Shown in pieces: positions 54,598 through 62,784 of a stretch of 64,000 nucleotides of DNA (positions within the stretch are counted from its first letter, which is position 1; every line of letters begins with the position of its first letter). The stretch comes from Halobacteriovorax marinus. Its GTDB lineage: Bacteria; Bdellovibrionota; Bacteriovoracia; Bacteriovoracales; Bacteriovoracaceae. The translations under genes were made by a program, and so were the position numbers. The DNA lies in the NCBI GenBank assembly GCA_002163155.1, contig MAAO01000004.1:186001-250000 (forward strand), read 5' to 3'. The notes under the pieces were generated by a model that was not told where the DNA came from, made no database searches, and was given only the letters and a program-made list of their open reading frames with translations.

Positions 54598-54675
54598 GCT
54601 CCCATCGTCTAGCCCGGTCTAGGACACCGCCTTTTCACGGCGGCGACAGGGGTTCGAATCCCCTTGGGAGTACCA
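54598..54675 (+). tRNA. tRNA-Glu (anticodon TTC)
   Basis: A cloverleaf with acceptor GCTCCCA pairing with TGGGAGT, anticodon stem CCGCC/GGCGG with loop TTTTCAC, T-stem AGGGG/CCCCT with loop TTCGAAT and encoded CCA. It lies 23 bases after tRNA-Lys and is identical to the copy at 58676. Confidence 0.96.
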
Positions 54676-54693
54676 TTTATTTTTGCAATCTAC

Positions 54694-54716
54694 CCTCGTC
54701 TAATCGAGGTTTTTTT
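54694..54716 (+). terminator. Terminator after the first tRNA pair
   Basis: The stem CCTCG (54694-54698) / CGAGG (54705-54709), loop TCTAAT, is followed by seven T. Confidence 0.8.
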
Positions 54717-54896
54717 GTGCCTAAAATCCTAATCCACCAAGTATTTCTAACTAGTTAACCTTTACCTCATCCTCAATAAATTATTTTGTACAAACTTTAA
54801 ACACCCTTTGTAAGAAGTGCAAATCTCTACTTCCCCATCTTGAATTCCTCTAAAGTTGAACAAATTAATTAAATAAAAAATCTATCGGAGGACTCT

Positions 54897-55043
54897 ATGA
54901 AGTTTCTAATCTCTTCTTTGTTACTGCTCGTTTCAGTGGCATCAATTGCAGCACAACCTAAGAATGTTGAATGTATTAAAAAGGAATTGAAGAAGAAGAC
55001 CTCAATAGAGAAAGCTTATCAAATTTGTTCAATAAAGAAATAA
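54897..55043 (+). CDS. Very small exported protein
   Basis: A 48-residue product with a signal peptide (MKFLISSLLLLVSVASIAA) and a 29-residue basic mature peptide with two Cys residues (VECIKKE and QICSIKK) that could form one disulfide. CGGAGGA lies four to five bases before the ATG. It stands first in a run of exported-protein genes on the plus strand, 28 bases before the next, so it is likely co-transcribed. Family not recognised. Confidence 0.65.
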   Translation: MKFLISSLLLLVSVASIAAQPKNVECIKKELKKKTSIEKAYQICSIKK

Positions 55044-55071
55044 TCACAAACTATAAAATTAGGAGTTATTA

Positions 55072-55839
55072 GTGAAAAAACTAATCATCGGAACAATGTT
55101 ACTGGCCACATCAATGAGCATCTTTGCTGACATTGATTTAAGAAATGGCTTTAATGGAAAACCTGCTAAGTCTTACTTAAGAACTTTAAAAGCAGGACAA
55201 AGAGTTTCAATTGACCTTGGAAGAAGTCAATATGTAGAAGAGTTATTAATCTTCGCAGAAGGAAGACAATCAAGATTCTCTTTTGGAAAAGTTTATGCCG
55301 ACGGACAAGAGATCTCAACTCTTGGTGTTCCGGGGTTTGATCCAGACTATCCTGTAGTAGTAAGAGGAAATGTTAGAAGACTTGAAGTTGTAGCAAGTGC
55401 AAATTCAAAATTTAAAATTCTAGATTTCAAAGTATTCACAACTAGAAAGAATTATAACTCTTACCATAGAGTACCAATGTCTCAGCGAGCAAACTTTAGT
55501 TTAGACAACTGGGGAAAGCACACTTTAGACGCAGTTTATGAACTTTATTATATAATGAGAGATCAGGGATTAATTTCTCAAGATGATTTTCTTACATACA
55601 TCCAACCTATTAAAAGAGCAGCTGTAAGAACTCAAGCTTCTGATAACGCTCGTGCTGCAGATTCTTTAAAGACTTATAGAAAAGCAAGAGAACTTGCTGA
55701 CGCTCTAGTCGACGCTCAACCAATTTTTGACAAGGTTATGTCTACACTTGATAGAAACCTTGATTCACTAGCGATTGATTTAATGACAATCAAAGAAGAC
55801 ATTAGTGAAAAGTATGACATCGATTTAGAAGACGAATAG
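55072..55839 (+). CDS. Exported protein, paralogue of the next gene (GVPGFDPDY motif)
   Basis: The 255-residue protein has a signal peptide (MKKLIIGTMLLATSMSIFA) and a beta-rich domain of about 100 residues with ELLIFAEGRQSRF, VYADGQEISTLGVPGFDPDY and RGNVRRLEVV. The C-terminal half is helical and ends in an acidic tail (IDLMTIKEDISEKYDIDLEDE, in part). It shares its landmarks with the protein at 55869, so the two arose by duplication. The start is GTG with AGGAG six bases upstream. No known family was recognised; the beta domain could bind a ligand such as sugar. Confidence 0.7.
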   Translation: MKKLIIGTMLLATSMSIFADIDLRNGFNGKPAKSYLRTLKAGQRVSIDLGRSQYVEELLIFAEGRQSRFSFGKVYADGQEISTLGVPGFDPDYPVVVRGNVRRLEVVASANSKFKILDFKVFTTRKNYNSYHRVPMSQRANFSLDNWGKHTLDAVYELYYIMRDQGLISQDDFLTYIQPIKRAAVRTQASDNARAADSLKTYRKARELADALVDAQPIFDKVMSTLDRNLDSLAIDLMTIKEDISEKYDIDLEDE

Positions 55840-55868
55840 AAACTAATTTTAAACTTATTGGAGTATAT

Positions 55869-56627
55869 ATGAAATTTTCAAATATTTTATTAGCTGGGGC
55901 CATAACTCTAGCATCAGTAACAGCACAAGGTGCAGCAGTACAAGGACAAACTGGAAAATTTTGTCCAGGAGCTCAAGTTGTAAAGAAGCTTGACGGTGCC
56001 TATGTAGAAAGAATGTTTATCGCAGCGGAAGGAATTAGAACTTCAGGTTTCATTCATGTTTTCGCTGATGGTGTAAAGGTTCAAAGAATTGGAGTACCAG
56101 GATACGATCCAGATTATACTTTTAGAATTAGAAGAAACGTTCAAGAAATAAGATTAACTTTTGAAGGAACTTGTTCAAGAATTCTAGGACACCAAATCTT
56201 CACAGCAACTTCTGACGCTCCTGATAGCTATAGAGCTTATGATCCAAATAACGTAAGAAACGGTTCTTGGGGATCAGAAGTTCTAGCACTTGTAGGATCA
56301 TTAGAAGCAAAAATGGTTAACGATAACTTACAAGTTAATCCTCTTTATACAAAAGTTTTAAAGAGACTTAAGAAAGTTGCACTTTTTGAAAATGCTTCAG
56401 AGACAGTACGTCACCAAAGATCACTGGTTAAAACTCTTAGGGCCCTAAAGATGGCAAAGATTATTAGAAACAACCAAAATCTTTTAATCGACTCTTTAAT
56501 GAATGGATATGATGATCACGTAGTGATGGATCTTTTAGAAATCAAAGAAGATATCCTTGAGCACACAGACGTAAAAGAAAAGAACCTTAAATCAACTATT
56601 AAAGAACTAGAAGAAATTCTAAACTAA
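55869..56627 (+). CDS. Exported protein, paralogue of the previous gene (GVPGYDPDY motif)
   Basis: The 252-residue protein has a signal peptide ending in AQGA and the same beta domain: RMFIAAEGIRTSGFIHVFADG, IGVPGYDPDY, RRNVQEIRLTFEG. Unlike its paralogue, it has two Cys residues in the domain (FCPGAQ, TCSRI). The helical C-terminal half ends VMDLLEIKEDILEHTDVKEK, similar to the paralogue. Same strand, 29 bases after the previous gene and 12 before the next, so one operon. Function unknown. Confidence 0.7.
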   Translation: MKFSNILLAGAITLASVTAQGAAVQGQTGKFCPGAQVVKKLDGAYVERMFIAAEGIRTSGFIHVFADGVKVQRIGVPGYDPDYTFRIRRNVQEIRLTFEGTCSRILGHQIFTATSDAPDSYRAYDPNNVRNGSWGSEVLALVGSLEAKMVNDNLQVNPLYTKVLKRLKKVALFENASETVRHQRSLVKTLRALKMAKIIRNNQNLLIDSLMNGYDDHVVMDLLEIKEDILEHTDVKEKNLKSTIKELEEILN

Positions 56628-56639
56628 GAGGAGGAAAGT

Positions 56640-57809
56640 ATGAAATTATCAAAAAATATTAAATTACTTTCCCTGCTAGGCATGACTGTACTTAGTACAA
56701 ATGCATTTTCTGCATTTTCAAGCTCGACAGTAGAACTTAATCTTCATGATGAGTGTGGAACTTCTAAGATTTGTGAAATTGAAGAATATGGTGTCACAAT
56801 TGAATGTTCAGGAAATGTGCAAAGAGGAACTGGCTACGGATTATCTTGTAGTGATGGAGACTTTACAATTTCTACAACAAAATTTCCAATGGTAGGACTT
56901 AAAACTCACTATTATCCTCTTAAGGTAAATGGAAATACTGTTACAAATGTAAAACAAAATCATATTGATAGAGATTTTACAAAAGAGCTAGACTTTACAA
57001 ATAGCATTGTTTTTAAAGATGCTCATGATCAACCATACTTGAAAAGTATTTTTGTACAAAAATCAATTCACAATGCTATTTACAATGTAGCAAGCGCACT
57101 AAACGCACCACTTTTTGAATCATATAGATTTGTAAATTTACAACTTGAGAAATTTAAAAAGAATATCAAGAAATCTGACATTGGTCACACGGCAAGACTT
57201 CAAAAAGCTTTAGAAGAAGGAATGAAACTTCTTGATGCCAAAGACAAGAAAACTGGTGAATCTCTTTATTCAATCTTAGATTGGAGAATTCAAGAGAACT
57301 CAAGATTGATCATCGCCTTTGGTTCAATTTTAGATGAACTACTTGCTGAATATGATCATGTTGAATCAATTAAGTTTGCCATTGAAAATATGAGAATTCT
57401 TGTTTCAGAACTAAGAAAGTCATACGGATGGAACAGAGGTCTTAGTGGAAATGTTTCTAAAGCTTCTTCAACACTTTTAGAAGTGATTAGACTTGAAGTA
57501 CAAGAACTTGGTGCCATTAAAATGTCACTTGGTGAAACAACTACAGCTTTCAGTGATATTTTAAAAATCACAGGACAACTTAAAGCTAAGATTGATGCTG
57601 CAAAAAGTGGTGACATGAGAGCTCAAAGAGATATCTGGCGCTTCCTTGATGTTTGGAATGACGAAGCTTGGCAAGTAGAATTAAATAAGCTTGTTGATGC
57701 TGGTCCAGATGTAAAAGGTCTTGTGACTCCAAAACTATCTATGCTTATTCAGGCCATGGAAAGTATCGAAGAGTTAACAGATGCAGGATTCATAATTCCA
57801 GAATTATAG
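56640..57809 (+). CDS. Exported mostly helical protein of unknown function
   Basis: The 389-residue protein has a signal peptide ending in TNAFSA, an N-terminal beta part of about 100 residues with four Cys residues (DECGTSKIC, IECSG, SCSDG) and a long helical part (about 125-389) without membrane segments. A strong GAGGAGG precedes the ATG. It is the last gene of the cassette before a terminator. It does not carry the GVPG-DPDY motif of its two neighbours but shares the plan 'small beta domain plus helical tail'. Confidence 0.65.
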   Translation: MKLSKNIKLLSLLGMTVLSTNAFSAFSSSTVELNLHDECGTSKICEIEEYGVTIECSGNVQRGTGYGLSCSDGDFTISTTKFPMVGLKTHYYPLKVNGNTVTNVKQNHIDRDFTKELDFTNSIVFKDAHDQPYLKSIFVQKSIHNAIYNVASALNAPLFESYRFVNLQLEKFKKNIKKSDIGHTARLQKALEEGMKLLDAKDKKTGESLYSILDWRIQENSRLIIAFGSILDELLAEYDHVESIKFAIENMRILVSELRKSYGWNRGLSGNVSKASSTLLEVIRLEVQELGAIKMSLGETTTAFSDILKITGQLKAKIDAAKSGDMRAQRDIWRFLDVWNDEAWQVELNKLVDAGPDVKGLVTPKLSMLIQAMESIEELTDAGFIIPEL

Positions 57810-57823
57810 AATTATCTACAAAG

Positions 57824-57857
57824 CTCCGGTCTCAGTTTTCTGGGTCCGGAGTTTTTT
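57824..57857 (+). terminator. Terminator of the exported-protein cassette
   Basis: The stem CTCCGG (57824-57829) / CCGGAG (57846-57851), with a 16-base loop, is followed by TTTTTTAG. Confidence 0.82.
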
Positions 57858-57902
57858 AGTTTTTACACACCAAGTTATTTCATCTCAACTAAATACAGCT
57901 AG

Positions 57903-58457
57903 TTAAATTAAGAATGATGCAAAGAATTCAAAAGTTAGACAGTAAATCGCAATTGGAATTGGAAGACCTAGCAGAGAGCCCAACATATAATCCCTAAACC
58001 TCACCCCAGACATGGCCAGAGAGTAATTTAGCGCCGGATTAGTCTGCATTAGAAGCCTAAGGATGAAGATAGACTGCAGAGGCCTTTTGTCGAGCCTATC
58101 AAAGGCCTTCTGGGCGTATTGATTTTTGAAATTTCGAAGGAGATTCTTGCCAAAGTAACCTATGAGAAAATAGCTCACCAAGCAGGAGATACTTCCTGTG
58201 AAGAACATGAGAAAAAAGGCCTTCTGTTTTCCAAGTACTAAAACTGGCGCCAAGAGGAAGATGAAACCAGGTATATAGAGTAAATTTGCTATTACAAAAA
58301 GCCCCACAAAAATACCCACTGCCACAAATAAGTTCTTCTCCAATATTAGCTTTAAATATTCCACTGTCAGAAACTCGCTAGCGCCAGAAACCCTTACAGT
58401 CACTACAACTGAGAGTACTACAACTAAAAAAATTGCTAGTTTTTTTCTAAAATCCAT
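57903..58457 (-). CDS. VTT/TVP38-TMEM64 (DedA-like) family membrane protein
   Basis: The 184-residue protein has about five membrane segments and the family landmarks: a glycine-rich segment between membrane spans (FFTGSISCLVSYFLIGYFGKNLL), RPLQSIFILRLLMQTNPALNYSLAMSGV with the typical Arg/Pro/Asn pattern, and FRDYMLGSLLGLPIPIAIY. Relatives are proposed lipid scramblases or transporters. It is shorter than many members. It lies on the minus strand between the exported-protein cassette and the second tRNA pair. Confidence 0.8.
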   Translation of the reverse strand: MDFRKKLAIFLVVVLSVVVTVRVSGASEFLTVEYLKLILEKNLFVAVGIFVGLFVIANLLYIPGFIFLLAPVLVLGKQKAFFLMFFTGSISCLVSYFLIGYFGKNLLRNFKNQYAQKAFDRLDKRPLQSIFILRLLMQTNPALNYSLAMSGVRFRDYMLGSLLGLPIPIAIYCLTFEFFASFLI

Positions 58458-58530
58458 TTGAAGATTGTAACATTAAATGAATTTTTACAAATAGATAATA
58501 TTGGAAAAAGAAAGAAGTGCATTTATCTCA

Positions 58531-58559
58531 TTGACATTTCTTTGCTAAGAACTTATAAA
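58531..58559 (+). promoter_or_regulatory. Promoter of the second tRNA pair
   Basis: TTGACA (58531-58536), a 17-base spacer and TATAAA (58554-58559) precede the tRNA-Lys gene by 19 bases. The spacer and surroundings differ from those of the first copy, so the promoter was not part of the repeat. Confidence 0.8.
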
Positions 58560-58578
58560 ATGCCCTCAAGTAAAGAAC

Positions 58579-58655
58579 GGTCTCTTAGCTCAGTTGGTTA
58601 GAGCATCTCCCTTTTAAGGAGAGGGTCCTGTGTTCGAGTCACAGAGAGATCACCA
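58579..58655 (+). tRNA. tRNA-Lys (anticodon TTT), second copy
   Basis: Base-for-base identical to the tRNA at 54498, including the encoded CCA. It has its own promoter, so it is probably expressed. Confidence 0.97.
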
Positions 58656-58675
58656 TTTTTTATTTGTCTAAACGG

Positions 58676-58753
58676 GCTCCCATCGTCTAGCCCGGTCTAG
58701 GACACCGCCTTTTCACGGCGGCGACAGGGGTTCGAATCCCCTTGGGAGTACCA
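58676..58753 (+). tRNA. tRNA-Glu (anticodon TTC), second copy
   Basis: Identical to the tRNA at 54598. The spacer to tRNA-Lys is 20 bases here and of different sequence from the first copy. Confidence 0.96.
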
Positions 58754-58771
58754 TTTATTTTTGCAATCTAC

Positions 58772-58794
58772 CCTCGTCTAACCGAGGTTTTTTT
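58772..58794 (+). terminator. Terminator after the second tRNA pair
   Basis: The stem CCTCG (58772-58776) / CGAGG (58783-58787) is followed by seven T. One loop base differs from the first copy. It ends five bases before the stop of the convergent gene. Confidence 0.8.
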
Positions 58795-58798
58795 GTGC

Positions 58799-60643
58799 CT
58801 AAAATCCTAGTAGACTCTTAAAAACAGACTTACAATTTGCCTTGCCTCTTGCAAAAAGACTAGCAACCTTAGCACTCGTAGGCTCACCTTTTACCACTTC
58901 AACAGATAAGGCCTCACGAGTAAATCTTGCTTTGTGATCATTCATAGTTTTAAAGGAAAGATCATGTTCTTTGAAAACTTTTAATTCCTCTTCATTGAAT
59001 AATCCAAATTGCAGAATCTTACCGTCACGAACAATATAAACTCCATCATCACTTATTCTGAATTCAATATCCTTAGAACTTAAAATATTTGCGTAGGGAA
59101 CCCATTCATCGTTAGTCTTCTTTAAATCAATATACTTCTTCGCCCATTCAATCTGTTTTTTCCCTTCGGCCTTAATTGAATTCTTACTAGTATCAAATTC
59201 AACATTTTCTTGAAGCTTTTTCCCCAGTTGTTGATAATTACTCATTGTAGGAACTTTTCCTAAAGATTCATCACCAAGTAGGTCTCCAATCAAGTTCTTC
59301 ATGCGGGTATCAATTTTATCATTTAAAGCAAAGACTTCATTCCTTGTAAGAGATGGATCGTTCTTTTCGATCTCTTTAACTAACATATCGAACACCTGTC
59401 TCTTGTAGAAAAAGGCATAACTCGTAGAGAAGTTTGATCTTGCTCCAAGAAAGTAGAAATCTTCTGCATTAGCAAAGTTCAAATAAGCTTTTTGCAACTT
59501 TCCATTATCAACCATTTTAATAATGTCAGGCCACATTCCACCAAAATCTCTATGTACCCACTTCCCAGTAGGAGCACCATTTTTTAATTCAATTGATAAG
59601 TTTTGACTATGAGGCTCGAAATTCATTCCTTGCTCGAAACTCAATTTCTCAAACATATCCATATAACTATCAATTAAAATCTTATCTATGAATTCCTTAG
59701 AGGACATACCTGATTTTCTAATCATATCCATAACCATCGGCTCGCCCTTTCTTTCAGGACTCATGACAGCAGCGAGAGATACCCAGTGTACTTCACCATT
59801 AATAAACTCATCCGGTAATTCTCGAATAATTTGTCCACCCACTTCTTTAGGGGCATCTTCATAGGCCTTAGTCAGTTTTAAATTTAAACCACCAGTTTCA
59901 GGGTAAATATCAGATCCCATCCCTTGTAGCTTATCTCTTCCTAAAATTTCAAAAGCCCTTTGATTTGCAACACTACGAAGAACTTCTCTTCTTTTAACGA
60001 CTCTACTAATAGAACCAATAATTGTTGTATCAAGTGTGACTTTTGCAATAAAAGGTTTAGTCCCACCTTTCTTATTCCAAAGTAATAAAGAGCGATAAGA
60101 AGAAGTAGGTGCCGCCATAAACTCTGACTCAGCAGGTCCTACAAATTTAAAATGAGGCTTCATAAATTTATAATGCTTATAAGATTCAGGATGAACGAAT
60201 AACTTATGGTACTTCTTTCCATCAATCTCTTCTGTAATTTGACTAAGAACTCCGCCACTCATTGTTTGAGTTTTAATAAAGTCTGCCTCTTCTTCTGGTA
60301 CCAAGTAGTAAGGTATAGAAAATTTGGGCTGGCTTTCAGGCCAATAAGCCTTATTCATTGGAGTACTAAAGGCCCCCGGCCCCCACAGTCCTTTAACATG
60401 TAGAACCTGTTCTTCATAAAGCATCTTAGAGATAGACTCAGGAATATTTTCTGATCCATTTATCTTCTCAACAATGAAGACATGATCATCTATTTTTGAT
60501 TTCTTAAGAACTTTTGTTTTTACTTCAGAAATGTCCCTAGTGTTATTAAATTCAAGACGACCAAAATGATCCGTCGTCGAAAAATAAACTAAGGACGAGA
60601 GTGCACAAAGTAAGAGAAAGAATTTAAACTTTAAAGTTTTCAT
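58799..60643 (-). CDS. Exported IucA/IucC (NIS synthetase)-like protein
   Basis: NIS synthetases use ATP to join carboxylates to amines in siderophore making. The 614-residue protein has the family landmarks in order: HPESYKHYKF, an S-R motif TSSYRS (180-185), FIAKVTLDTTI with R214, and the hallmark FEPHSQN (342-348) followed by HRDFGG (364-369). Unlike cytoplasmic synthetases, it starts with a signal or anchor segment (FKFFLLLCALSSLVYFSTT), so it is exported. No siderophore genes are near. Its ATG overlaps the stop of the ADP-ribosyltransferase-like gene (TAATG). The last codons lie in the tRNA repeat. It may be a repurposed ATP-using effector; this is inference. Confidence 0.62.
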   Translation of the reverse strand: MKTLKFKFFLLLCALSSLVYFSTTDHFGRLEFNNTRDISEVKTKVLKKSKIDDHVFIVEKINGSENIPESISKMLYEEQVLHVKGLWGPGAFSTPMNKAYWPESQPKFSIPYYLVPEEEADFIKTQTMSGGVLSQITEEIDGKKYHKLFVHPESYKHYKFMKPHFKFVGPAESEFMAAPTSSYRSLLLWNKKGGTKPFIAKVTLDTTIIGSISRVVKRREVLRSVANQRAFEILGRDKLQGMGSDIYPETGGLNLKLTKAYEDAPKEVGGQIIRELPDEFINGEVHWVSLAAVMSPERKGEPMVMDMIRKSGMSSKEFIDKILIDSYMDMFEKLSFEQGMNFEPHSQNLSIELKNGAPTGKWVHRDFGGMWPDIIKMVDNGKLQKAYLNFANAEDFYFLGARSNFSTSYAFFYKRQVFDMLVKEIEKNDPSLTRNEVFALNDKIDTRMKNLIGDLLGDESLGKVPTMSNYQQLGKKLQENVEFDTSKNSIKAEGKKQIEWAKKYIDLKKTNDEWVPYANILSSKDIEFRISDDGVYIVRDGKILQFGLFNEEELKVFKEHDLSFKTMNDHKARFTREALSVEVVKGEPTSAKVASLFARGKANCKSVFKSLLGF

Positions 60644-62784
60644 TAGTTACTTCCTCCTTGTACTGTAAATCTGGAAACTAAACGACTCATATCAAAATCA
60701 TCGTCTACGGCCATATCACCACTGAATTTTAAAATCTCATTTGGATTGTCAGGATTTCTAATGAATGTAAAATCTGTAATGACTTTATTTTTTTGTGTGT
60801 CATAACCAAGTGTTTTAATAATAGTCACCGCATCAGGATCAATTGCTCCAATCGCTGTAACTTCTTGTTGTCTGGCAAAAGTAGATCGAAACTCCGACTC
60901 AACTCTTCTGAGACGATTGAGGTCCACATCTTTACGAGCTCTCTTTGCTCCCATCAATACTCTAAATGTAATATTTTCTTGAACTTCATCTGCGTATTGA
61001 GAACCATAAGTAACTTGTTCACCTTTTACTCTCTTCATCGCTCCGGAAGCAAAGGCCTTACCAACTTTTTCATCTTTGGAAGTCGAGAGACCAATAGATT
61101 TATAATAAAGGGCCCCTTCATTTTGATGATCAGTCATCATTTCGACTAAGTTTCCTTTATAGAGTCTATCGTTAAAGTTTTTAAATTGAGGTTCTACTAC
61201 TTTCTTCCAATCGCCAGAAGACATACCATTTTTCCAAGAACCTAGAGACTGATTTGAAACACCCATATGGTGAATGTCTTTAAACATATTTACAATTCCA
61301 CCATCAGAAATCACACCTTGTAAGTGAGCCTGACCACGCCAAACTATTTGTTTCTCGTTGTACCAAAGTTTCATCTTCGCATCGAAAGCTTCTTTGTCAG
61401 ATGATGTATTTTTGCCAAACATTTTGATGAAATCATTATCTATAAAAGGCAGTTCAATTTCTTGTCTTCCCTCTTTCTTATGATCAAACATTTGTCTCTT
61501 CATTCTTGTCCAAATTTCAAAGTCATCAGCAAGTTTCTTTAATGTAGGAACTGGTGCTTTATCTAACTCAACTAGGACGTCTGGATTTTCTTTTACATGA
61601 TACTTAAGCCAGGGCGTAAATTGAGCAGGATCTACAAATGCTTCTAATTCTTTGACTAAAGTATTCTTACGACCTTCTATTTGAAGATCTAAGAGAACTT
61701 TCCTAACTAATTGAGGTGAGAACCATTCAGGAGAATCTTCAAGAGCAAGACCTAGTTTTGCTCTTAAGATTAAATCTTCATAGAGTCTATGAGTGGATGC
61801 AATTCCATCAATCACTTGTTCGTGAAGACTATCTAATGTCTGCACATTAACTTCTCCAAAAGTAACAACTCGTGAAGGAGGAAAACCTTCTTTACTAAGT
61901 GCTGTATTGAAAAAGAATTCTTTTAGAATGGTATCCGTTTTTGTTCCATAGAGGTTTAAAGAAGAAAGTTCACTATAGGTATTTGCTAATAGTTTAATAT
62001 ATCTGTCTAAATTATCAGGATCAGACATATCCCCTATTTCACTTCTTTGGTTCACAAACCACTTCATTTTCTTTTCTGCTAATTGAGTAATACTTTGTGA
62101 TGAGTTTTCTAGAGTTTTATATTTAACTTTATGCAGTTTTCCATCGAGTTGCGTTGAGACAATTTCTAGATATGGGTTGTCCTTAAGAGCTTGCAGCTCA
62201 CTATCGTCTACAAAAGATTCAAACGAAGCAGCTTCACTTCTTATCTTAACTGGTTTAGAGACATTTCCTTCGAACAGTAATCCGCTAATATCATTTAAGC
62301 TCTGATAGTTTAAGTCGCCTGTATGACTCTCCATATGATCTTTAACTAATTTTAAGTTATTTAAATCAAAGTAAGAATCTGATCCTGACTGCGACTGTCT
62401 TTTAAATCTGCCAAAGAATTTATTCAAAAGGGAAGAGTTATCAGTCTTAGTGAATTTACTGGCAAATGCCATGTCTGAAATTTTAGCCTGCTCGAAGACG
62501 ACTTTTTTCAAATCAGGTAAGACTTCAGAGAATGGAAGATAGTACAAACCATCTATCGCACTTAGAACATTATCCTTATCTGACTTTGAAAGTTTCTGTA
62601 AGCCTGACTCTAAGAGAGCGCGCTTTTCTGAGTGATTAAAATCTAAGACGAGAGAAATTAACTCTTTGCAGTTTAGATTCGAACTGCTGGGAGATCTATC
62701 TATTTTAGAGACGTCAGGGAACATTAACCTTTGCCCTAAAAAAGCAAAGCCAAATATAAATACAAATAAGCCTAATTTTTTGAT
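60643..62784 (-). CDS. Exported protein with C-terminal ADP-ribosyltransferase-like domain
   Basis: Numbering is from ATG 62724 (693 residues). The C-terminal 230 residues show an R-S-E type ADP-ribosyltransferase pattern: R463 in VWRGQ, STS at 547-549 in GLSTSKDEKVGKAFA, and QQE (619-621) in FARQQEVTAIGAIDPDAV, with E621 as the likely catalytic residue and a QxE rather than ExE turn. The N-terminal 450 residues are helical and unrecognised. Upstream of the ATG the frame stays open and encodes a signal peptide (KKLGLFVFIFGFAFLGQ) that begins at ATC 62784, six bases after AAGGAG; I take this as the likely start. Coupled to the IucA/IucC-like gene. Confidence 0.62.
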   Translation of the reverse strand: MKKLGLFVFIFGFAFLGQRLMFPDVSKIDRSPSSSNLNCKELISLVLDFNHSEKRALLESGLQKLSKSDKDNVLSAIDGLYYLPFSEVLPDLKKVVFEQAKISDMAFASKFTKTDNSSLLNKFFGRFKRQSQSGSDSYFDLNNLKLVKDHMESHTGDLNYQSLNDISGLLFEGNVSKPVKIRSEAASFESFVDDSELQALKDNPYLEIVSTQLDGKLHKVKYKTLENSSQSITQLAEKKMKWFVNQRSEIGDMSDPDNLDRYIKLLANTYSELSSLNLYGTKTDTILKEFFFNTALSKEGFPPSRVVTFGEVNVQTLDSLHEQVIDGIASTHRLYEDLILRAKLGLALEDSPEWFSPQLVRKVLLDLQIEGRKNTLVKELEAFVDPAQFTPWLKYHVKENPDVLVELDKAPVPTLKKLADDFEIWTRMKRQMFDHKKEGRQEIELPFIDNDFIKMFGKNTSSDKEAFDAKMKLWYNEKQIVWRGQAHLQGVISDGGIVNMFKDIHHMGVSNQSLGSWKNGMSSGDWKKVVEPQFKNFNDRLYKGNLVEMMTDHQNEGALYYKSIGLSTSKDEKVGKAFASGAMKRVKGEQVTYGSQYADEVQENITFRVLMGAKRARKDVDLNRLRRVESEFRSTFARQQEVTAIGAIDPDAVTIIKTLGYDTQKNKVITDFTFIRNPDNPNEILKFSGDMAVDDDFDMSRLVSRFTVQGGSN

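Larger units (their letters stand above)
54497..54731 (+). repeat. Direct repeat copy 1 (tRNA-Lys, tRNA-Glu, terminator)
   Basis: This stretch matches 58578-58809. The tRNA bodies are identical; the spacer between the two tRNAs differs in sequence and length; the 3' flank through the terminator and up to AAAATCCTA is identical except for one base (54704 T versus 58782 C). The last bases, read on the minus strand, equal the final codons of the gene at 58799. Confidence 0.92.
58578..58809 (+). repeat. Direct repeat copy 2 (tRNA-Lys, tRNA-Glu, terminator)
   Basis: The second copy of the repeat at 54497-54731, same orientation, with start points about 4.08 kb apart. Its right end includes the last four codons and stop of the minus-strand gene at 58799. 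Confidence 0.92.

Noticed and set aside
54497-58809. tRNA-flanked segment as an integrated phage or genomic island with att sites
   Set aside because: No integrase, transposase or phage gene lies between the repeats, and the repeats span whole tRNA pairs with their terminator rather than a short 3' tRNA end.
62724-62724. ATG 62724 as the true start of the ADP-ribosyltransferase-like gene
   Set aside because: It would cut off a well-formed signal peptide and leave the strong AAGGAG site at 62791-62796 without a gene; kept only as an alternative.
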